A DNA stretch of 64,000 nt, from assembly GCA_039090855.1 (NCBI GenBank), contig CM077011.1, positions 31,339,001-31,403,000 on the forward strand. Reading direction: 5' to 3'. This DNA is from Macrothele yani. Lineage: Eukaryota; Arthropoda; Arachnida; Araneae; Macrothelidae. This document shows, piece by piece, positions 45,380-56,211 of this stretch (position 1 is the first letter of the stretch; each line of letters starts with the position of its first letter). Under the pieces are notes generated by a model that was not told where the DNA came from, did not search any database, and was given only the letters and a program-made list of their open reading frames with translations. Made by a program: the position numbers and the translations under genes.

Positions 45380-46653
45380 TTGGGTTTTCGGAAAAGTCTT
45401 GACGTATTTTGGCACCTGATGGCGGTTGGGCGGTTTTGAAAGTACTAGAGGCATGCACAGCTCTGTTATCGCTATGGCATTCGACAGGTACCAGTTCTAG
45501 CTGCAGTCTAAAAGGAATACTGAGCGATTTGGTGGATTTCCGGAGATCTGACATCAAGTTGAAGATGGAAGACCAAACTGTGCATTTTCGCCATATTTTA
45601 CTGTTTTACTTCCATAAAGGGAAGAACGCGCCTCAAGCTTGTGAAAAGTTGCGTTAAGTGTACGGTGATAATGCTCTACAAGAACATCAGTGCCAGCAGT
45701 GGCTCGCAAAGTTTCGTGCTGGTGATTTTGACTTCAACAATGCTCCTCGGTCCGGGAGGCCAACCGAGGTAGATGACGACCAAATCAAGGCATTGATCGA
45801 GTCAAACCCATGTTACACGAGAGATTACAGACACATTGCACATCCATCATTCAAGCTTTCACGACTACCTGAAGAAGCTGGGATACGTAAGCAAGCTCGA
45901 TGTTTGGGTTCCTCATGAACTTAAAGAAGCCCAATTGACGGCGCGTATGAACATCTGCGATATGCTCATTAAACGTGAGGAAAACGATCCTTTTTTGAAG
46001 CGAATGACGAAAACTTGATTGTGTACAACAATGTGCTGCACAAACGGTCTTCGTCCTGACGTGCTGTTTCGCCTCAAACGACATCCAAAGCAGACATTCA
46101 TCAGCGGAAGGTTCTGGTCTCAGTGTGGTGGGATTTTAAAGGTGTCGTGTTTTTCGAGCTCCTACCACGGAACCAAACAATCAATTCGAATGTGTACTGT
46201 CGGCCATTGGACAGTTTGAACGAATCCATCATCCAGAAACGTCCAGAGCTCGTTCATCGTAAAGGTGTTGTGTTCCATCACGACAACGCGAGACCACACA
46301 CAATTTTGATCACCCGCCGAAAATTATTGGAGCTTGGGTGGGATGTGTTGCCACACCAAGAATACTCGACTGATCTTGCGCCGTCAGACTTCCACTTGTT
46401 TCGCTCTCTTCAACAGCTCTTGCGTGGTATAACGTTCAATTCAGATGAGGCTGTAAATCAGCACCTTGTACAGTTTTCCGCCACGAAAGACAGGTCCTTC
46501 TATGAACAAGGCATTCTGCAGCTCACTGAAAGATGGCAAAAGGATATCGAACAAAAAGGGTATTATGTCATTGATTGATTTTTGTTCTTTCTATCAATAA
46601 ATGACCTTTGCAAAACATGGCTAAAATACGTCATGACTTTTCCGACAACCCAA
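45380..46653 (+). pseudogene. Mariner element with TIRs
   Basis: The terminal inverted repeat TTGGGTTTTCGGAAAAGTC (left) and complement TTGGGTTGTCGGAAAAGTC (right) continue as TGACGTATTTT, flanked by TA (45378-45379 and 46654-46655). The transposase on the plus strand covers HFRHILLFYFHKGKNAPQAC, then RSGRPTEVDDDQIKALIESN, then (frameshift) MTKNDENLIVYNN-like first D near 46010. It continues with VVFHHDNARPHT and TDLAPSDFHLFRSLQ (second and third D, 34 apart), ending at 46578. All three D are present, but at least three frameshifts or stops break it. Length 1274 bp. Confidence 0.9.
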
Positions 46654-46789
46654 TAGCTCATCACATTACGAAGGATGCGTAATTATGTGCAAACAATTGT
46701 AATACACCTAGGTATAACGCCTTATTCTCATTGATATAAACATTTCCTTTATTCAACTGATATTTCACTTATTTTCTCTTATTAAGTGC

Positions 46790-49085
46790 ATTTAGTGCAA
46801 TCGGAAGTTTACCGTGCATTTCAAACCATTAAGAATAAAAACAGGATCTGCACCTAAAAAAATGGAGTTGTGCTTTAAGTGCAATCGGGAGTTTATCGTG
46901 CTTTTCAAGCCACTTAAAATCAATAAATTACTTATACCGAAAGAAAATGACGTTGCGCATTTAGTGCTACCGGAAGGATATCCTGCATTTCCAACCGCTT
47001 TGAGTCAAAACAGTATCTATATCCAAAGAAAACGATGTTATGCATTTAGTGCAACCGGAAGTGTGTGGTGCTTTTCAAATCGCTTAGAATAAAAAAATCT
47101 GTACCCAAAGAAAATCATGTTGCGCATTCAGTGCAGTCGGAAGAATACCGTGCATTTCAAACCACCTAGAATAAAAAAAAATCTGTACCCAAAGAAAATT
47201 TTGTTGTACATTTAGTGTATTCGGAAGTTTATCGTGTATTTGAAACCACTTAAAATAAAAACAGGATTTGGACCTAGGAAAAACGATGTTGTGCATTTAA
47301 TTCAATAGCAAGTTTATAGTGCTTTTCAAATTGCTTAGAATTAAAAAAGGATCTGTACCCAAAGAAAATTATGTGCGTTTAGTGCAACCTTAAGGGCATC
47401 GTGCATTTCAAATAATTTAGTATCAAAAGAGGATCTGTACCTAAAGAAAACGATGTTGTGCATTCAGTGCAATCGTAAGGGCATCGTGCATTTCAAATAA
47501 TTTAGTATCAAAATAGGATCTGTACCTAAAGAAAACGATGTTGTGCATTCAGTGCAATCGTAAGAGCATCGTGCATTTCAAATAATTTAGTATCAAAACA
47601 GGATCTGTACCTAAAGAAAACGATGTTGTGCATTCAGTACAATCGTAAGGGTATCGTGCATTTCAAATAATTTAGTATCAAAACTGGATCTGTACCTAAA
47701 GAAAACGATGTTGTGCATTCAGTGCAATCGTAAGGGCATCGTGCATTTCAAATAATTTAGTATCAAAATAGGATCTGTACCTAAAGAAAACGATGTTGTG
47801 CATTCAGTACAATCGTAAGAGCATTGTGCATTTCAAATAATTTAGAATCAAAACAGGATCTGTACCTAAAGAAAACGATGTTGTGCATTCAGTGCAATCG
47901 CAATGGCATCGTGCATTTCAAATAATTTAGTATCAAAACAGGATCTGTACCTAAAGAAAACGATGTTGTGCATTCAGTGCAATCGTAAGGGCATCGTGCA
48001 TTTCAAATAACTTAGTATCAAAACAGGATCTGTACCTAAAGAAAACGATGTTGTGCATTCAGTACAATCGTAAGGGCATCGTGCATTTCAAATAATTTAG
48101 TATCAAAACAGGATCTGTACCTAAAGAAAACGATGTTGTGCGTTCAGTGCAATCGGAAGGGTATCGTTCATTTCTAACTGCTTAGAGTCAAAACAGGATC
48201 CGTACCCAAAGAAAAAGATGTTTTGCATTTAGTGTAACCGGAAGTGCATGACACTTTTCAAACCGCGTAGAATAAAAAAATCTGTGTCCAATGAAAATAA
48301 TGTTGTGCATTTAAAATTAATGCAATCGGAAGGGTATCGGGCATTTCAAACAGCCTAGAATCAAAAAAGGATCTGTATCTAAAGAAAACGATGATAGGCA
48401 TTTAATGCGATAGTTAGTACATCGTGTATTTCAAACCACTATAACGAAGTAAATTTCTCCGTCATTTCTGCCCACGCCAGGATTCGAACCCGAGTCCGCT
48501 TATTCCGGAGCAAGTCGCTCTACCAACTGAGCTACGCAGACATTCATTCTGATTGCTCTCTGCCTTTATGTCGTGTGCGTCCTGCTGGCAGGTACGTCAC
48601 ACCACTTGGTATCAAAACAGTATCTGCACCTGAAAAAAAGATGTTGTGCATTTAGTGCAATCGTAAGGATATCGTGCATTTAGTGCAATCGTAAGGATAT
48701 CGTGCATTTCAAATCACTTAGAATTAAGATAGGAGCTGCACTGAAATAAAACGATGTTGTGTGTTTAGTGCAATCGTAAGGGTATCATTAATTTCGACAT
48801 GCTTGGAAGCAAGACAGGATTTTCTTCTCTAAAACACCATGACGTGCATTTAGTGCAACCGTAAGGGTATCATGCATTTCAGGCTACTCAGAAGCAAAAC
48901 AGAAAAAAACAGGATGTGTATTTAGAGCAAACGGAAGATAATCGTGCATTTTGAACTGCTAATAAGGGAAACAGGATCTGCACCTAAACAATACTATGTG
49001 GTGCACTTAGTACAATCGGAAGGGTATAGTGCATTTCAAATTGCATAGAAGCAAAACAGAATCTTCACCCCTAGAAAACCATATT
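46790..49085. repeat. 85-bp satellite array
   Basis: The central part (about 47431-48120) is nearly homogeneous 85-bp units, e.g. ggatctgtacctaaagaaaa at 47431, 47516 and 47601, followed by cgatgttgtgcattcagtgc and gtgcatttcaaataatttag. Units decay towards both edges, as expected when unequal exchange homogenises only the middle. In all about 27 units. A TRIM solo LTR interrupts it at 48440-48601. The short motif gtgcatt(t/c)agtgcaat occurs in most units. Confidence 0.93.
48440..48601 (-). mobile_element. TRIM solo LTR (copy C), 4-bp TSD
   Basis: A 162-bp LTR with TGTGACGTACC start and GTTATA end on the reverse strand, flanked by CCAC at 48436-48439 and 48602-48605. It contains the tRNA-like domain (48470-48541; B-box complement ggattcgaacc). 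The 85-bp satellite continues on both sides, so this insertion post-dates the array, and the internal region was lost by LTR-LTR recombination. Confidence 0.93.
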
Positions 49086-49485
49086 CGAACAGCTATTAAA
49101 CATTCAAGATGTCAATTATGAGCTCTGTCCTTAACAACTTCAACAGGTACACAAAAGTGTGAGCCCAAAACCTCGAGATTGAAAGACAAACGCCAGACTT
49201 CACGTTGCAAAGAAAACTCAGTAGAAAATTCTGAAGCCCTGCTGGGAAGTTATCCTCTCTACTTTCACCTTGCTCGCTTGAAATTGCTTCTTTAGATTAC
49301 CACTTTTTCCACTCATTTCGAAGTTATTTGGGCAGAAAAAACTTCAGCAATGTGGGAGATATCAAAAATCAGCCTGATTATTCCTTTAATTCCAAACCAA
49401 CCTTCCTCTGAAGTATCAACAATTTGCTAGAAATATGGCAAAACATATAAGCGAAAGAAAGATAATAGATCAGTGACTGAACGGT
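49086..49485. other. No identifiable gene
   Basis: Unclassified flank of the satellite. Confidence 0.5.
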
Positions 49486-49489
49486 TTAA

Positions 49490-49928
49490 AGGGGTTCCAC
49501 CTAAAATCTCTGCTTTATGTTTCTAATGGTAAAACTTCTTTGTGCACATTTTCTTCGCAATTAATATATTCCTAAGCATGAAAATTTGCACATCGATAAA
49601 ACTAACTTTACGTTATAGCATGGGATACTTAATACTTGTCAAAACATAACCATAATTAAGCAATCCAATATTTGTTTGTCTACTGACGTCATCAATGTAC
49701 AGGTCGCGCCATCTATTAACAGGTCTGAACATTACTCAAAGAAAAAAATGATTTTCAATATAATTATGGTTATGTTTTAGCAAGTATTAAGCACCCCATA
49801 ATATAACTTAAAGTTAGTTTTATCGATGAGCAAATTTTCATCCTTGGGAATACATTACTTGCAAAGAAAATGTGCAAAAGAAGTTTTACCACTGGAAACA
49901 CAAGGCAGAGATTTTAGGTGGAACCACC
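49490..49928. mobile_element. Foldback MITE with TTAA target (piggyBac-like)
   Basis: The two halves are long inverted repeats of about 180 bp: ggttccacctaaaatctctg at the left and its complement at the right, continuing through gtaaaacttctttgtgcaca and aaacataaccataatta. TTAA flanks both ends (49486-49489 and 49929-49932), as piggyBac-type elements require. The centre (about 70 bp) contains actgacgtcatcaatg. No coding frame. Confidence 0.82.
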
Positions 49929-49932
49929 TTAA

Positions 49933-51129
49933 TGAAAACAATTTTTAACACAAAAGCCTTTGTCAGAAATATCAAAGTGCTTCGAACATTTTAGCCAAGG
50001 AAATATCTATTGTCTGCTCCTGTAGTATATTAATTGGAACACTATATATATTTTTATCAATATATGATTTCGGAAGCTTTGACACCTCAATGACTTCACC
50101 ATGGGGAATAAATTAAAGTCAGAAGAGCTGGAATTCGTAGGAATGGAGAGATTTCAAAAAAATCTCCCTTGCCACAGAGTCAGCAAATTCTTCGCATCAT
50201 CAGACTCATGATATTTGGCAAATAACACATTTCTCCACCTACTATAACCTCTTTCTGGTATTCCCACATCCCATGCAACTTCAGTCTGTCTTCAAGACCT
50301 CAACTCCCTTTTGTTGATGGTATCTGGTGTCACCAAACGTACTTAACCGTTTCATAACGTCTATGGGGCTGTCAATTTACTTCCTGCATGAAGCCTACTC
50401 TTCACATGATTCCAAACCCTGTTTATGACAACGTTGCCATCGCTTTACCTATAACCTTTGTAGCTGTGAATCTCGGCAACATAATGCTCGTGAGCATAAG
50501 CGGGTTACGCATCTGCATGCAGGAAACAAATGTAAAGAGGATATTAGAAGATATAGTGCAGTGACACTACTACGCTTGCACAGTGACAAGGGAGAAAAAG
50601 TATCGACCTTGATTTGCAACTTGAGAGTGATCCATTGCCGCTGCGTTTGGAGCAGCTAAACAGGAAGTTCATGCTTCAGAGAACGCGCGGCATCGCACCC
50701 TCATGGCATGATAAATTTATCTCCTTAAATAAATCAAGGCTTCAGATCTGCTGAGACGCCTGTACATCCCCCCCCACTCAGGATGAAACTCCGCCATGAA
50801 GTAACGTAACCTGTCATGATTAATAGGAGCGAAACCAGTTACCTGAAGTTCATGTCAGACTTTTGAAAAATCAGCCTTTCTATGACGATATTTATATTGT
50901 TACGCCTTTTGCACCTCAAAAAGTTCGAAAAACTACAGTAATTCACATTAGAGAATGAGGGGAAGAACTTTATGGGATAGAATTTGCTTTCTCTCTAAGT
51001 TATCTCGGACGTTGATTACTACTTCAATCATGCTAATATGGCGATGAATCATACACGTATCTCATGCAGCATTAAAAGTTCTACGTGCGCTTGTGACCTT
51101 AGCAAACATTCCTTCCTCAACTCATTTCG
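49933..51129. other. No identifiable gene
   Basis: Nothing recognised. Confidence 0.5.
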
Positions 51130-51735
51130 TAGAAAATGATTTCAGATAATGACATAATATTGTACAGAGGATGTTCACGCATTTTTAGAATGTCTTTGCT
51201 AAGAAATCACAGAAAACAAGTTAATAAAATTCAGCAATGCTTTGATTATGATACGCTTTCCAACATACCAGAAATCGCACTCAGAGGAACCCTCCTCCCT
51301 ACCCTGACTATTAATTCGTTCAGTATACCCCCGGAACAACATACTGAAGTTTTGTCGCAATAGAAGCATTTTTACTCAAGTCACGAGGATAATGGCTGTG
51401 GAATAAATCATGCACATGTGCCCTCACCTTTGACTCCATTTCAATGATATTCAGCAGAACCGGTTCAGTATATCTGCTAAACAACATGATAAAGTTTTGT
51501 CGCAATCGAGGCATTTTTACATACGTTATGACGCATAAGGGATATGGAATGGATCCCGCTCCTATGTGCTAACCTTTTACCCCATTTCCCCCATTTTCAA
51601 TAAGGTTCGTCCTCAGGTTGTTCCCTACCACATACTAAAATTTCATCGAAATCGAACCATTTTTACGTGAGTTATCGTGAGGACAGCCAGACAGACAGAC
51701 AAGGATGAAGTATATATGCTTCCGCAACCTACGGT
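51130..51735 (+). repeat. Dispersed repeat R, copy 1
   Basis: Shares with 52690-53175 the series tacgctttccaacataccag, ctttgactccatttcaatga, ggttcgtcctcaggttgt, cgaaatcgaaccatttttac and a terminal (gaca)n tract, then caacctacggttg. It contains two internal sub-repeats. Class unknown; similar 'aaatttcatcgaaatcg ... gacagacagaca' repeats are widespread in animal genomes. Confidence 0.7.
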
Positions 51736-52149
51736 TGCAAAGCGTAAATAAAAGAAGTTCAAAAAAATTGGAACTGGCAACAGCGTGTTAGATGATCACG
51801 AAATAAACACTTACTGCAGTTAAATATCATATGCTACGCAAATGGCGCATGTAAACAAACTGCGTATACAAGGTTTATATTTTTGCCTTTACGAAAAGAA
51901 ATATTCGTATTCTGTAAATAAAAGACGATGTGAAAATCATAGAATTGCCCTTTCTTAATCTAAAATAAGCAATATTATTAATAACACAGGGAACAATCGT
52001 CAAGCATTGTTTTTAACAGGAAAAAGAACAAGCACCAAACAAATATCTAAAGAAAGTACATACTTTTACGACTGTTTTAAAAGAAAGGTCTCCGGTCATA
52101 AAAGAAATCTTCCTGTATCGCATACAAGACCTGATGGAAAATATTTTTC

Positions 52150-52620
52150 ACATAATTTCTAATGTTTGGTAAAGAATGGTTTGGCCACCAGGGGTCATAA
52201 GTGTTAATTTCTGCTTCTGATGTATTTGTAGCAAAATCTGGGATCCTGAAAACTCGACAAAATTTTTTTTCTTGGACCGATACCGCTCATATGGATAAAA
52301 CTTTTGAGAATACTTTCTTCCAAAAATAATGCATGGTTTTTCCACCAGGGGACGTAAAGTCACATCTTATTTTTGACGATATCTCTGTTTCGAAGAGTCC
52401 GATTTAAAAAAAAAACATTTCTGTGTTGGAGAGTGTTTCCGGTGCGAAATGTTCCTCATATAAATTCATGTTTTTCTTAACGCACAAGTCTGCAACCACA
52501 GGGCGTAAGCTCACGATTCCGTTTACAGCAATATCTGAGGGATTAAGAACCCGATTGAAAAACTTCTTCCTTGCGTCAGACACTATTGTTTTCCATACCG
52601 GTTCCATTGACTTTGAATAG
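52150..52620. repeat. CTCF-like-core repeat units
   Basis: Three units with cores gccaccaggggtcat (about 52184), ccaccaggggacgtaaa (52342) and accacagggcgtaag (52495), each with the companion blocks 'gatatctctg', 'tttcaa' or 'tttaaa' and 'gaaatgttcct'. Related to the array at 18.4-19.7 kb but in opposite orientation. Confidence 0.65.
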
Positions 52621-52689
52621 CTTTGATAAATTTAATTTGCATCAGAACGGATTCAACAGACGTGCTTATTACACCCGAAAGTTCGGTGT

Positions 52690-53175
52690 CATCTTTCTTG
52701 TTTTAGTAGATGTTAAGAAAAACAAGATAGTAAAATCATGCAATGTACTGATAATGATAAGCTTTCCAACATACCAGAAACGATTACTCAAGTTAGTACT
52801 CAAGTTATGAGAATAATAGCTGTGGAATGAATCTCGCTCCTGTGCCACTGACCTTTGACCCCATTTCGATTATATTAAACAGAATTGGTTCAGTATACCT
52901 CCGGAACAATATAATAATGTTTTGTTGCAATAGAATCATTTTTACGTAAATTAGGACTCATAAGGGCGATGGAATGAATCGCAAACCTATGTCCTGATCT
53001 TTGACCCCATTTCTTCCATTTTCAATAGGGTTCGTCCCCAGGTTGTCACCTACCACATACTAAAATTTCATCGAAATCGAACCATATTTACGTGAGTTAT
53101 CATGCGGACAGACAGACAGATAGACAGACGGACAAAGCTGGAGCATATGCGCTTCTTCAACCTACGGTTGGAAAG
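52690..53175 (+). repeat. Dispersed repeat R, copy 2
   Basis: Matches 51130-51735 in order and orientation, ending gacagacagacagatagaca, caacctacggttgg and a poly-A tract (53177-53195). Both copies end with the same A-rich tail, so spread by retroposition is plausible. Confidence 0.7.
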
Positions 53176-53430
53176 TGTTAAAAAAAAAAAAAAAAAGCTA
53201 TACATGTAGAGAGGCGAATAAATTTCCGAATGAAATACCACGTCGATGAAGATTACCGTCGGAGGAAAATTATACAAATAATTAATGAACTGTAAGAAAT
53301 AGTCAATTACTCTCATGTTTTTATAGAAACTCATTCCGCAGCAAAATTCCTGCACTAACACACAAAGAATCAAGAATACAGACAGCCATGAAACACACCC
53401 ACTCCATTCCCATGAATAACAGGAAATGGT

Positions 53431-54008
53431 TATAACGAAGTAAATTTCTCCGTCATTTTTGGTCTACGCCGGGATTCGAACCCGAGGCCGCTTATTCCGA
53501 AACAAGTCGCTCTACCAACTGAGCTACGCCGACGTTTTATTCTGATTCCTACCTGCCTTTATGTCGTGTGCGTCCTGCTGGCAGGTACGTCACATCTCCC
53601 CCCGAAATAGGGCCGGGGGCATGGCCCACGGGTCAGCCGTGACCATGAATCGTTGCAGGCAGCCATCCACTGTAGAACGTGCACTTGAGAACTCCCAGTC
53701 AATCTGCTGTGTGAAATGCAACATCACACATTTTTATTTTTCGAGGCGCTGGAGAAGGAATTCTCTGATTTTTCCTGTCTCGCGGTGTGGAAATAACATC
53801 ACACCAATGCGAGATTTGGAACGGTCGGGTCATCCGGATAGTTCGGGCGCCATTATAAGGAAGTAAATTTCTCCGTCATTTTTGTTCTACACCGGGATTC
53901 GAACCCGAGGCCGCTTATTCCGGAACAAGTCGCTCTACCAACTGAGCTACTTATTCTGATTCCTATCTGCCTTTATGTCGTGTGCGTCCTGCTGGCAGGT
54001 ACGTCACA
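53431..54008 (-). mobile_element. TRIM copy D with tRNA-bearing LTRs, 4-bp TSD
   Basis: LTRs 53854-54008 (5', with a 9-10 bp deletion that removes the 5' acceptor strand of the tRNA-like domain) and 53431-53594 (3'). TSD TGGT at 53427-53430 and 54009-54012. The primer-binding site complement is at 53841-53852 and the polypurine tract complement tctcccccc at 53595-53603. The internal region is about 90% like copies A and B, including the hairpin and its bulge. No coding frame. Confidence 0.93.
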
Positions 54009-54242
54009 TGGTATCTGAATAATCTTTCGTTAATATACTGTAAATTGCTTCAAACAAAATTCCCGGAAAGACAAAAAAATCGATATGTTGGAAAAAATAA
54101 GAATTATACGCGTACAAAATTCATCAATTATAATTATTTGGAAAAAATAAACGCTATGTGGATATAATATATTCATTAATGGCTTGAACATATAAGATTG
54201 GAGGATTTCACTGCTATAAATAACAAGAAGTAAAACAAAATA

Positions 54243-55681
54243 CACTGGCGGAAAGTGAAAAAAGAACACCAAGAAGGAGACGTCTGATACCAACGAAATT
54301 TATACAGCATAATAACGGAATACAGAGGAAAACGTGATCAAAACATTATGGCAAAATACAACTGTATTTGCTGGTAAACTGGAAAATAACATTTCCATTT
54401 AACATGGTTAGTACGAGGTTGAACCGCCATGAACTGCGTCACATTCTGCAATTCTGGCATGGAGTCTGTCGTACAGATGTTGGATGTAAGTTTGGGGTGT
54501 TGAGTTCCAAGCATCCTCAACCTGGACGCGTAAATCGGGGATGGTCGTGGCTGACCGTGGAGACCGGATAAGTCGTTGTCCCATAAAATACCACACGTGC
54601 TAAATGGGGGACAAATCCGGTGAACGTGCAGGCCATGGAAGTTGTCTCACACCCTGAAGTGCATATTGCTTTGTACGTGCCTTGTGTGGGCGTGCGTTAA
54701 CTTGCTGGAAAACACCACGATGGACCGACCTTTCAAATGGCACAACAACGGGCTGAATGATGTTGTTGATGTAGGAGGTGCTGTTTAACGTACCCGGTAC
54801 AAACACTAGTTGTGTACGGGAGCGATAGCTGATCGCTCCCCACACCAGGAGACCAGGTGTAGGCCCTGTGTGTCGCTGGCGGATGCAAGAAGGGTGGAGA
54901 CACTCCCCTGTGCGTCTGTGAACACGCACACGGCCATCGGGGCTCCCAAGCAGAACTGCTTTCATCGCTGAACACTACAGATCGCCATGCGTTATCCAGT
55001 GCAGACGTTGGCGACACCACTGCAGCCGTTCCTGTCGGTGGGCTGGAGTCAGAGGTACACATGCCAGAGGCACACATGCACGTAGTCCTGCATCCACTAG
55101 ACGGTTGCGGATTGTTCGCACAGTGACCTCAGGTGCAACAGCAGCTCGGATTTGCGTCGCAGTGGATGTTCTGCTTGACAACGCCGCTCTTCTTATGCGT
55201 CGATCGGTCTGCTCATCTGTCCGTCTGTGACTCCCGGTTCCACGTCTTCTCGTGTGGAAATGTTCCTCGGACCATCTACGCCACCATTGTACCACCATCG
55301 TACCACCACCGATACTTCCCGTCCAATTCGCTCCGCAATACGACGATACGACCACCCGGCCTCGCGGAGTCCGACTAGACGACCTCGCTCAAAGTGCGAT
55401 AACTGCTGAAATCGTACACGTCTTCCATGTCCGGGCATTGCAGCTTCTTCCGGGTCTTCGCACGTGTCCATACGCCGACGACTGATTACATTCACTTCGC
55501 CGTACTCCTTGAATACCACCGACGATAATTTGCATATTATGCCGTGCTGTGTCGTAAGCGCTCACCGGTTGGTCCCGAAATTAACATCACACCTACGCAA
55601 ACTCATCTCCATTAACATATGTACATTTCATGATCGTCGGCCAATTCCTTCTTGGTGTTCTTTTTTCACTTTCCGCCAGTG
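54243..55681 (-). pseudogene. Tc1-like element, perfect 36-bp TIRs, dead transposase
   Basis: Ends CACTGGCGGAAAGTGAAAAA at 54243-54278 and its exact complement at 55646-55681 (36 of 36 bp), flanked by TA. The reverse-strand transposase is spread over frames 55519-55193 (HTH, FERGRLVGLREAGWSYRRIA), 55355-54975, 55077-54733 (VVFSDES, first D) and 54965-54600. In the last, the second D is V (FQQVNARPH) and the third acidic codon is a stop (SPI then TAG then HVW). The perfect TIRs contrast with a badly decayed gene. It is related to the element at 25235-26890. Confidence 0.92.
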
Positions 55682-55683
55682 TA

Positions 55684-56034
55684 TATTTCCTCTCTAGAAC
55701 AAGCATAGCTTCGGACCGTGGGAAAAAAAAGATACAATGTTAAAAATGTAACACAATATGATATGAAATGGTAAATACATTAATTAAACAATCGCCTTTG
55801 AAGACAACAAGGACAGCACAAAATTTTGGAAAACGTCTTTAAGTTGGTGCGTCGTTGAAAATGAGTGAGGGTCCCTTAAGGTAAATAAAAGCAATCGTTA
55901 CGTTGGAAAAATATATTTATGAATTATGTGAAACGGACATTTATGAAAAATAACTCTCAATACCGTGAAATTAAGAAGAGAACCCTTGGTTTCACATCGC
56001 GCAGGAAAGAGACTTACTTTCAAGCGAACGCTGG
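55684..56034. other. No identifiable gene
   Basis: AT-rich, nothing recognised. Confidence 0.5.
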
Positions 56035-56165
56035 TACGTGGCAAACCAGTGTGGTGGCTGGAGCGTCCGCTTCGCAAACGAGATGCCGTAGGTTCGATCC
56101 TAACCTGATCCAGAGCGTTTTTCCGTACCTGCTGAGAAAATTTCCCAGCGCCCTGCCGTCATGCA
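56035..56165 (+). repeat. tRNA-like SINE remnant (different family)
   Basis: A box-like gtgtggtggctggagcg and B box ggttcgatcct, spaced as in a tRNA (about 34 bp), occur in sequence unlike family 1. No second copy was found in the window, and no TSD is clear. Confidence 0.45.
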
Positions 56166-56211
56166 GAAGTTTCGTTGGAAACGGAACTTATATATATATA
56201 TATATATATAT

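Noticed and set aside
46790..49085. CRISPR-like array
   Set aside because: Units are contiguous 85-bp repeats without unique spacers, in eukaryotic sequence.
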